Shown: piece by piece, positions 5,735 to 11,396 of the stretch | Numbering within the stretch: position 1 is the first letter of the stretch | Layout of the letters: each line of letters begins with the position of its first letter | Source: Pseudomonadota bacterium | Lineage (GTDB): Bacteria > Pseudomonadota > Alphaproteobacteria > Rhizobiales > Devosiaceae | NCBI GenBank assembly: GCA_023437755.1 | Contig: JAEZFJ010000314.1 | Span: 1 to 11,396, forward strand | Direction: 5' to 3' | DNA length: 11,396 nucleotides | Made by a program: the position numbers and the translations under genes | Notes under the pieces: model-generated | What the model was told of the DNA's origin: nothing | Databases searched by the model: none | Seen by the model: only the letters and a program-made list of their open reading frames with translations

Positions 5735-5788
5735 CCGGAAAGCGGGGGTCGGCAAGCCCGTCTAGCCACCTTTTTCCCCGCTTTCCGG
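5735..5788. repeat. 13-bp perfect inverted repeat between the efflux gene and hupB
   Basis: CCGGAAAGCGGGG (5735-5747) and its exact reverse complement (5776-5788) flank a 28-nt spacer. The right arm can also fold on itself as CCCCG-CTTTC-CGGGG (5776-5780 with 5786-5790), so two exclusive structures exist. It lies 18 nt after the efflux gene stop and may end or protect that transcript. No T run follows it on the minus strand; on the plus strand GTTTTT follows about 13 nt later. Confidence 0.6.
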
Positions 5789-5806
5789 GGCTTTGCGGCG
5801 GTTTTT

Positions 5807-7006
5807 CTAGGCGGAAGCCGCTTCCGCCGTCGTCCCGGACCGGCGGATACCCAGCATGAGCGGCAAAGCAAGCAGATAGATTGCTGCGGCCACGACCCAT
5901 ATGAGTCCCGGCCAGGTGCCTCTGAGTGCAAAGTAGACAAAGCTGAAGAAGAGCGGGCCGAAGATCGCTGCGAGGCTGACAAGGCTCGCCAGCACGCCCT
6001 GCAGCTGGCCCTGCCGATCGGCATCCACCTGGGTCGTGGTCAGTGATTGCAGCGCCGGGATACCGATGCCACCCAACGCAAAGAGTGGCGCAAGGGCGAA
6101 CAGCACCCAGCCCTGCGTTGCCACTCCGAGAATGAGCAGGGCCGTTAGTTCACATCCCATGCCGACGACAAGCGCCCAACGCTCGCCCAGCCGCGCCACT
6201 GCCGGACCAGTCAGAAAAGCTTGCGCACCGGCGTGGAAAACGCCGTAGGCGCCCAGGGAGAGCCCGATCATCATGCCGCTCCAGGCAAAGCTGTCCTCAC
6301 CAAACAGTGCCCAGATCGTTCCGTAGACGGTGCCGACGAAGTTCAGGATCACAAAGATTGCCATCAACGGGATGAGCGCCGCAAAAGTGAGTGCCCATTT
6401 GAGCGGCTTGAACGGGTTCAGGGAGTCCCAGGTGAAGTGGGCACCCGGCTGGCCCCGGCGCGATTCCGGCAGCACAAACAATGCCAGTGAGAAGTTGACT
6501 GTATTGAGAAGAGCAGCCGCAATGAAGGGCGCCCGCACCCACAGGTCCCCCAGGATTCCACCAAGCACCGGCCCGATAAGGAAGCCGATGCCGAACATGG
6601 CATGGAACAGTCCGAACCGCCGCGCCCGCTCCTGCTCCGAGGAGATATCGGTGATGTAGGCGGTGGCCACAGCCATGTTGGCGCTGGTGATTCCGGAGAT
6701 AGCGCGTCCCGCCACCAGCATCCACAGCTCCGGCGCAAACGCCATTATCAGGTAGTCGATCGCGGCACCGGCGAGCGAAACCAGCAGCACTGGCCGCCGG
6801 CCGAACCGATCACTCAGTACACCGAGAATGGGCGAGAACAGAAACTGGCAGGCGGAGTACAGCGCCAGCATGAGGCCAAGCAGCGTCGCCACTTCCGTGG
6901 TGTGGCCGACGTCGCGCAGCAGCGAAGGCAGGATCGGGAAGATCAAGCCGATCCCGACCGCATCGAGCGTCACCGCTGCAAGAATGACAACCAGAGCCTT
7001 GTTCAC
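5807..7006 (-). CDS. TetA-like major facilitator efflux transporter
   Basis: This is a 12-helix drug:proton antiporter of the inner membrane, closest in pattern to tetracycline efflux pumps of the TetA class A/B/C group. From the GTG at 7006 it has 399 residues, the size of those proteins. Family hallmarks fall at TetA numbering: Asp15 in helix 1 (TLDAVGIG), motif A GVLSDRFGRRP (62-72) with Asp66, Asp84 in helix 3, GRAISGI (100-106) and motif C GIGFLIGPVLGG (139-150). The later region ALGGIGIPALQS and DRQGQLQGVLASL also matches. The essential helix-9 aspartate of TetA appears as Glu286. I chose GTG because GGAGGGAG lies 9 nt upstream; a TTG at 7072 would add an atypical Gly/Pro-rich tail. No tetR-like gene is next to it. 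It starts 96 nt after pbp1A. The real substrate cannot be told from sequence. Confidence 0.85.
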   Translation of the reverse strand: MNKALVVILAAVTLDAVGIGLIFPILPSLLRDVGHTTEVATLLGLMLALYSACQFLFSPILGVLSDRFGRRPVLLVSLAGAAIDYLIMAFAPELWMLVAGRAISGITSANMAVATAYITDISSEQERARRFGLFHAMFGIGFLIGPVLGGILGDLWVRAPFIAAALLNTVNFSLALFVLPESRRGQPGAHFTWDSLNPFKPLKWALTFAALIPLMAIFVILNFVGTVYGTIWALFGEDSFAWSGMMIGLSLGAYGVFHAGAQAFLTGPAVARLGERWALVVGMGCELTALLILGVATQGWVLFALAPLFALGGIGIPALQSLTTTQVDADRQGQLQGVLASLVSLAAIFGPLFFSFVYFALRGTWPGLIWVVAAAIYLLALPLMLGIRRSGTTAEAASA

Positions 7007-7102
7007 CGGCAAACACTCCCTCCACCCGCCCGGGCGCGGCGGCTCCGTAGTCCCGCCACCTGCGCGTGACAAGGCGCGTCAGGAGCAGGCGGAGGTGAAG
7101 CG

Positions 7103-9616
7103 TTAGCGCCAGGTGCCGGTATTCGGATCGAAGGTGCGGACATCGCTGCCGCCGGTGAACCCACCATTGCCCGAACCACCACCGCCGCCGCCGAACGGCT
7201 GATCGACGAAGCCGGCGCCATACTGCTGCTGCATCATCTGCTGCCGCTGGATCGCGTCCCAAGCATTGACGTCAATGCCGATGACGGAGGTCATCAGGTT
7301 GGGCCCGGTTCCGGGCTTGAAAGCCTCCAGAATGCCGCTCTGCCCTTCCATGGCCTGAACGCCGCTGTCAGGGCTGATCCACGCCGTGCTCATGCCGGAG
7401 GGCACATTGAAGGGAGTGGGCGGCCTGCCGGCGAGAGCCTTCTGCATGAACTCGGTGAAGATCGGAACCGCAAAGGTGCCGCCGGTGACCGAACTGCCCA
7501 TAGATCGCGGCTGATCGTACCCCACATAGACCCCAACCACGAGTTCCGGCGTGAAGCCGACGAACCAGGCGTCCTTGTAGTCATTGGTCGTGCCGGTCTT
7601 GCCGGCGACTGGACGGTTCAGCACCTTGGCTGCCGTGCCGGTGCCGCGCTGAACCACGCCTTCCATCATCGAGGTGATCTGGTAGGCGGTCATCGGGTCG
7701 AGCACCTGCTCGCGATTGTCGATGATCCTGGGCTCGGCTTGTCCGCTCCAGCCAGGCGCTTCGCAGCCCTGGCAGATGCGCTGATCGTGCCGATAGACGG
7801 TGTCGCCATAGCGATCCTGAATGCGATCAATCAGCGTGGGCACGATCTTGCGGCCGCCGTTGGCGATGGTGGCATAGGCTGCAGTCATGCGCATGTCGGT
7901 GGTTTCGCCGGCACCCAGCGCCATGGCCAGCACGGGCTGCATGGAATCGTAGATGCCGAACAGCTTGGCGTATTCGGCCACCAGCGGCATGCCGATGTCC
8001 TTGGCGAGGCGCACGGTCATCACATTTCGGCTGCGCTCGATCCCCCGGCGCAGGGTCTGCGGACCGTAGAATTCCTGGGAGTAGTTCTCGGGGCGCCAGA
8101 TGGAGCCATCCGGGTTGCGGATCTCCACCGGCGCATCCAGCACCACCGAAGCCGGAGTGTAGCCATTGTCCAGCGCCGCCGCATATACGATGGGCTTGAA
8201 GGAGGACCCGGGCTGCCGCAGCGCCTGCGTCGCGCGATTGAACTCGCTCATCGCATAGGAAAAGCCACCGACCATCGCCAGCACGCGCCCCGTGCGCGGG
8301 TCCATGGCAACCAGCGCGCCCTCGATCTCCGGCACCTGCTCGAGCGTGTAGATCCCCGACTTTGCCGCTACCGGCGACACATAGACGACGTCGCCCACCT
8401 TGAGGACGTCCCCGAGCGGGCGAGAGATCCACTTGATCTCGGGTCCGGACAGCGTGCCTTCTGTCCGTTCCGGCGAGATGCTGCCGCCCGCCTGGCGGGC
8501 CGGTCGCAGCCCGATCCGGGCCTCGTTGCCGCCGATCTCCAGCACCACTGCGAGCTGCCACTCCGGCACGTCGCTGAGCGGCTCGATGGCGGCAACGGCC
8601 TCGCCCCAGTCCTCGCCGAGATCGACACTCGCGACGGGCCCACGAAAGCCCTTGGTCCGGTCATAGGCGATAAGACCGTTCATCAGCGCCTTGCGCGCAT
8701 ACTCCTGCAACTGCGGCTCGAGCGTGGTCCGCACCGAGAGGCCACCTCCGTAGAGCTGGTCCTCGCCATACATCTTCAGCAGTTCGCGGCGCACTTCCTC
8801 GGTGAAGTACTCAGCCGAATAGAGCTGCGATCCGCCCGCGCGTGGCAGCACGTTGAGCGGCTCGTTCTTGGCCGCTTCCGCCTCGTCGGGGGTGGCGTAA
8901 CCATTCTCGACCATGCGGTCGATCACCCAGTTCCGGCGCTCGATGGCAGCCTCGGTGCGGCGGAAGGGGTGGTAGTTGTTCGGCCCCTTCGGCAGCGCGG
9001 CAAGATAAGCCGCCTCCGCGAGGGTGAGCTCATAAAGGGCCTTGTCGAAGTAGTTGAGCGCCGCAGCCGCAACACCATACGAGTTCAGACCGAGGAAAAT
9101 CTCGTTCACGTAGAGCTCGAGGATGCGGTCCTTCGAGAAGGTGGACTCGATGCGAATGGCCAGCAGGGCTTCCTGGATCTTGCGGTCCCAGGTCTGCTCG
9201 GAGGTGAGCAGGAAGTTCTTGGCCACCTGCTGGGTGATCGAAGAGCCGCCGCCCTGGATGGCGGTGTTGCCGTCCAGGCGCGCCAGAACGTTGTCGCGCA
9301 GCGCACGAACGACACCGTCAAAGGCTATGCCGCCATGGTTGTAGAAGTCCTTGTCCTCCGCCGACAGGAACGCCTGCACCACCAGCGGCGGCACCGTTTC
9401 GATCGGCTGGAACAGGCGTCGCTCCCGGGCGAACTCGCCGAGCAGGGTGCCGTCGGCCGCGTGCACGCGTGTCGTGACCGGCGGCTGATAATCCTTCAGC
9501 ACGGTATAGTCCGGCAGTTGGGCGGCTACCGCCGTCAGGTAAGCCGCAGCCACGCCCACGGCTGCGAGAGCCGCGAACATGCCAAAGCCGAAAAGCCAGC
9601 CCAGCACGCGAAACAT
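7103..9616 (-). CDS. mrcA: Penicillin-binding protein 1A, bifunctional transglycosylase/transpeptidase
   Basis: PBP1A polymerises glycan strands from lipid II and cross-links the peptides in the periplasm while anchored in the inner membrane. The 837-residue protein has one N-terminal membrane helix (about 4-30). The GT51 glycosyltransferase domain shows SAEDKDFYNHGG with catalytic Glu87, GGGSSITQQVAKN (122-134), ELYVNEIFLG (167-176) and ALPKGP (207-212). A linker/OB-like region follows (about 300-430). The transpeptidase domain has SSFK with nucleophile Ser471, SRN (529-531) and KTGTT (673-677). A C-terminal Gln/Gly-rich tail (about 790-837) follows. The ATG at 9616 is preferred because the protein then begins at the membrane anchor and GGGAG is upstream; a GTG at 9667 lacks a ribosome binding site. 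The upstream amidase acts on the same polymer. Confidence 0.96.
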   Translation of the reverse strand: MFRVLGWLFGFGMFAALAAVGVAAAYLTAVAAQLPDYTVLKDYQPPVTTRVHAADGTLLGEFARERRLFQPIETVPPLVVQAFLSAEDKDFYNHGGIAFDGVVRALRDNVLARLDGNTAIQGGGSSITQQVAKNFLLTSEQTWDRKIQEALLAIRIESTFSKDRILELYVNEIFLGLNSYGVAAAALNYFDKALYELTLAEAAYLAALPKGPNNYHPFRRTEAAIERRNWVIDRMVENGYATPDEAEAAKNEPLNVLPRAGGSQLYSAEYFTEEVRRELLKMYGEDQLYGGGLSVRTTLEPQLQEYARKALMNGLIAYDRTKGFRGPVASVDLGEDWGEAVAAIEPLSDVPEWQLAVVLEIGGNEARIGLRPARQAGGSISPERTEGTLSGPEIKWISRPLGDVLKVGDVVYVSPVAAKSGIYTLEQVPEIEGALVAMDPRTGRVLAMVGGFSYAMSEFNRATQALRQPGSSFKPIVYAAALDNGYTPASVVLDAPVEIRNPDGSIWRPENYSQEFYGPQTLRRGIERSRNVMTVRLAKDIGMPLVAEYAKLFGIYDSMQPVLAMALGAGETTDMRMTAAYATIANGGRKIVPTLIDRIQDRYGDTVYRHDQRICQGCEAPGWSGQAEPRIIDNREQVLDPMTAYQITSMMEGVVQRGTGTAAKVLNRPVAGKTGTTNDYKDAWFVGFTPELVVGVYVGYDQPRSMGSSVTGGTFAVPIFTEFMQKALAGRPPTPFNVPSGMSTAWISPDSGVQAMEGQSGILEAFKPGTGPNLMTSVIGIDVNAWDAIQRQQMMQQQYGAGFVDQPFGGGGGGSGNGGFTGGSDVRTFDPNTGTWR

Positions 9617-9672
9617 CAGGCGCTCGTCTCCCGCAGAATCGATGGGCCGCCGGCGATGCGGCGGCACAACGA

Positions 9673-9681
9673 ATCATAGCA
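9673..9681 (-). promoter_or_regulatory. Possible extended -10 promoter for PBP1A
   Basis: In the 112-nt gap between the amidase stop and the PBP1A start the minus strand reads TGCTATGAT, an extended -10 box (TGN plus TATGAT). No clear -35 box is present, as expected for this promoter class. Transcription would begin near 9666, about 50 nt before the ATG. The gene could equally be read from the amidase promoter. Confidence 0.35.
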
Positions 9682-9728
9682 GAAGGCGTCTCGCGTGGTG
9701 GCGTCGGAATGACACACCTGCCGCTGCC

Positions 9729-10985
9729 TCATTCGGTGTCCTCGGGCTCAATGCTGTCGAAATAGGCCGAGATGCCGCGGGCAATCGCATCGGCGGTGCG
9801 GTCCTGCCACTCACCCTGCAGCAGGTTGGCGGTGTCGTCTGGATTGGAGAGGAAGCCGAGTTCGAGCAACACCGAGGGAACGTCAGGTGCCTGCAGGACG
9901 AAGAAGTCTGCCTGCCGCACCGGGAAGCGGCGCAATGAAACGCTGGGTTCAAGCGCATGAACAATGGATTGCGCGGCCATGAACGACTGATGACGCATCT
10001 CGCGCCGCATGAGATCGACAAGGATGTCGACGACCTGGGGGGCCATTTGCGGCATCGCGAACCCGGCGATGACGTCCGACTTGTTCTCGTTGTCCGCCAG
10101 CACCTTGTCGAGGATGTCCGTCGCATTCTCGTCGCGCGTGTAGATGCTGGCGCCGCGGATTTCAGGCTGCTGGAAGCTGTCGGCGTGGATGGAGATAAGA
10201 AGATCGGCCTTGTTGGCCCGCGCCAGGGCCACCCGTTCTTCAAGGCGAAGATAGGTGTCGGCTTCCCGCGTCAGGGCAACATCGAATCGGCCCGAGGAGA
10301 CCAAGATTTCCTGCAACTTCAGTGAGAAGGCGAGGACGATGTCCTTCTCTCGCGCGCCGCCCGGCGTCTCCGCTCCGCTGTCGATCCCGCCGTGACCGGG
10401 ATCGATCACCACGAGAGGGCGGCTGGCGAGCGGCAGTTCCGAGCCGCCTGCGGGGGTGGGCGCTGCCGCAACGGGAGCTGGCTCGTCCCCGTCGGCGGGT
10501 GCGGTGAGAGACTTGGCCACGTTCTCTGCGAACGCTTCGGCGGTCGCAGGAATGATGTCGACCACCAGCCGCGCCGGCTGCCCCTCGAAGGCATCGAGCA
10601 CGTAGGCCTGCTGCACCTGAGCCGGGGCGGAGAGTGTCAATGTTGTTCGGACGCGATCGGGGGCATGCTGCGTCACTGCGTAGCTGGTGATCAGCCCCTC
10701 TCCGCCTGCCTCCCCTTCCGGTGTGGGAACGGAGAACGTGGCCGCCCGCACATCGATGGCAATGCGGTCCGGTTCCGCCAGGCTGACCATGGCAAACTCT
10801 GTCCTGCTCGCAAGGTCGATCACCAGCCGGGCGCGTTCAGGGGTGGAGGTGACCCGCGCATCGATGACGTTTGGCAGCGGCGGCAGCGGTTCGGACGGGG
10901 TCTCCTGAGCCCCCGCAAAGCCGGACGGCAAGAGAAGGCCAAGCATGAGCAGGAGCCGGATCAGCAGATGACAATATTTGGGCAA
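9729..10985 (-). CDS. amiC: N-acetylmuramoyl-L-alanine amidase (AMIN plus Amidase_3 domains)
   Basis: This periplasmic zinc hydrolase cuts the bond between N-acetylmuramic acid and the stem peptide, typically to split septal peptidoglycan. The 418-residue protein has a signal peptide (1-26, GFAGA before QE), an AMIN targeting domain (about 38-146), an Ala/Pro linker (about 150-188) and an Amidase_3 domain (about 190-412). The zinc ligands are visible as His198 (DPGHGG), Glu213 (AREKD) and His267 (SIHAD), and the catalytic glutamate is Glu375 (LLELGFLSN). The start is uncertain: the best signal peptide needs a TTG at 10985 with a weak ribosome binding site; the first in-frame ATG (residue 14) would remove the positive N-region. 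It is divergent from the right-edge gene and upstream of PBP1A. Confidence 0.94.
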   Translation of the reverse strand: MPKYCHLLIRLLLMLGLLLPSGFAGAQETPSEPLPPLPNVIDARVTSTPERARLVIDLASRTEFAMVSLAEPDRIAIDVRAATFSVPTPEGEAGGEGLITSYAVTQHAPDRVRTTLTLSAPAQVQQAYVLDAFEGQPARLVVDIIPATAEAFAENVAKSLTAPADGDEPAPVAAAPTPAGGSELPLASRPLVVIDPGHGGIDSGAETPGGAREKDIVLAFSLKLQEILVSSGRFDVALTREADTYLRLEERVALARANKADLLISIHADSFQQPEIRGASIYTRDENATDILDKVLADNENKSDVIAGFAMPQMAPQVVDILVDLMRREMRHQSFMAAQSIVHALEPSVSLRRFPVRQADFFVLQAPDVPSVLLELGFLSNPDDTANLLQGEWQDRTADAIARGISAYFDSIEPEDTE

Positions 10986-11056
10986 ACCGGGAACCGACCT
11001 TGGACGAAGACCTCAGCAATGGCCGCAGGACTCGGGCGATTCTGCGGCCGTTGGGT

Positions 11057-11085
11057 CCTTATGCGATGATTTGCGGAATGGGCAA
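11057..11085 (-). promoter_or_regulatory. Weak candidate promoter of the amidase
   Basis: On the minus strand TTGCCC (11085-11080), a 17-nt spacer and ATAAGG (11062-11057) would start transcription near 11050, about 65 nt before the TTG start of the amidase. The -10 match is poor, so this is tentative. Confidence 0.25.
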
Positions 11086-11131
11086 ACACGACTGGCACAA
11101 TTTACCGGGAAGACCGCCAACGACTTTCCTG

Positions 11132-11160
11132 TTGCCATCTGATCGCAACCCTCCTACACG
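11132..11160 (+). promoter_or_regulatory. Candidate promoter of the right-edge gene
   Basis: TTGCCA (11132-11137), a 17-nt spacer and TACACG (11155-11160) predict a start near 11167 and a leader of about 195 nt. The same -10 sequence TACACG is used in the candidate tRNA-Asp promoter, which mildly supports both. Confidence 0.4.
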
Positions 11161-11166
11161 CTAGAG

Positions 11167-11361
11167 TGAGGCGTAAGCTCCGCCGGATCGTTATCGGCTG
11201 GTCGTCAAGACCGTCCGTGAAGGGGAGTAACCGGACGCGCGGCATTTCGTCTGCGCCCGGTGTGAAAGCGGCGATTTCTGCGCCTCTACGGATTTCGGCC
11301 CTTGTGGGCCGGACGGTTGCCGTCTGGAAGCCCGGCCGGCAGCCCAACAGGAAGAGGTCAT
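11167..11361 (+). promoter_or_regulatory. Long structured 5' leader of the right-edge gene
   Basis: Three hairpins can be drawn on the plus strand: CGTCCG/CGGACG (11212-11217 and 11232-11237, with a purine-rich AGGGGAG in the loop), TTCGGCCC/GGGCCGGA around a TTGT loop (11294-11301 and 11306-11313, one G-T pair), and GACGG/CCGTC (11312-11316 and 11320-11324). The last two share bases and cannot both be complete. Long structured leaders are typical of autoregulated genes such as rne; that link is inference. Confidence 0.4.
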
Positions 11362-11396
11362 ATGGCCCGCAGGCGGATACAGCGCGACGCGATCGA
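11362..11396 (+). CDS. Start of a plus-strand gene, cut by the window edge (rne by position?)
   Basis: An ATG at 11362 is preceded by AGGAAGAGG about 5 nt upstream, a strong ribosome binding site. Eleven codons are visible, reading MARRRIQRDAI. In many alphaproteobacteria the gene divergent from the AMIN amidase and PBP1A is rne (RNase E), and a long structured leader would suit it. However, the visible residues do not match the usual RNase E start (of the type MANKMLIDA), so either this is another gene or the true start lies further right. I do not assign a function. Confidence 0.5.
   Translation, partial: MARRRIQRDAI

Larger units (their letters stand above)
10986..11361. other. Divergent intergenic region upstream of the amidase and the right-edge gene
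   Basis: No coding gene is evident in these 376 nt. It holds candidate promoters for both directions (11057-11085 minus, 11132-11160 plus) and a long plus-strand leader with several hairpins (11212-11327). The minus-strand open frame at 11102-11347 has no ribosome binding site or family resemblance. Confidence 0.55.

Noticed and set aside
5671..6024. Minus-strand frame ending in a Lys/Ala/Arg-rich stretch that resembles a histone tail next to the HU gene
   Set aside because: Most of it overlaps the efflux gene in another frame, and the basic stretch comes from the GC-rich hairpin region; no ribosome binding site supports it.
7007..7072. Extended N-terminus of the efflux pump from a TTG at 7072
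   Set aside because: The added residues are Gly/Pro/Arg-rich and unlike TetA; the GTG at 7006 has a strong ribosome binding site and gives the family's normal start.
7739..9679. 646-codon open frame on the plus strand opposite PBP1A
   Set aside because: It is the mirror of a certain gene in GC-rich DNA; its translation is His/Arg-rich, has no recognisable domain and no ribosome binding site.

Overview
The window is GC-rich and looks like a stretch of core chromosome from an alphaproteobacterium of the order Hyphomicrobiales (Rhizobiales). The evidence is the Rhizobiales-style N-terminus of NuoB, two small Omp25-like beta-barrels, the nuo operon lying close to tRNA-Val and an HU gene, the pairing of an AMIN-domain amidase with PBP1A, and an apparent EcfG-type promoter. 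A Devosia-like member of the order would fit, but the genus is an inference. No mobile element, CRISPR array or phage gene is visible, and every gene is on the minus strand except one at the right edge.

Read in the direction of transcription (right to left): at the far right a plus-strand gene begins at 11362 behind a long, hairpin-rich leader; only 11 codons are visible. Diverging from it is a cell-wall block: a periplasmic N-acetylmuramoyl-L-alanine amidase (9729-10985) and the bifunctional penicillin-binding protein PBP1A (7103-9616). A TetA-like major facilitator efflux pump follows (5807-7006). Next come the DNA-binding protein HU (5329-5604), tRNA-Val(TAC) (5133-5208) and tRNA-Asp(GTC) (4878-4954), with back-to-back terminators and promoters. 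An exported single-cysteine methionine sulfoxide reductase A (3965-4645) and two related outer-membrane beta-barrel genes (3369-3905 and 2517-3098) follow. The left end is the start of the respiratory complex I operon, nuoA-nuoB-nuoC-nuoD, which runs off the window inside nuoD.

The themes are housekeeping and the cell envelope: peptidoglycan synthesis and cleavage, outer-membrane barrels, periplasmic oxidative repair, efflux, and respiratory energy supply. The complex I genes are tightly packed (10-bp overlap nuoA/nuoB, 9-nt gap nuoB/nuoC, ATGA overlap nuoC/nuoD), so they are probably one transcript. The other genes look like small independent units separated by hairpins.

I see no clearly new biological system. 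The points most worth a second look are the perfect GGAAC-N16-CGTT promoter in front of the second barrel gene, the exported MsrA without a resolving cysteine, the replaced cysteine in the NuoA loop, the chromosomal TetA homologue without a tetR partner, and the structured leader at the right edge.
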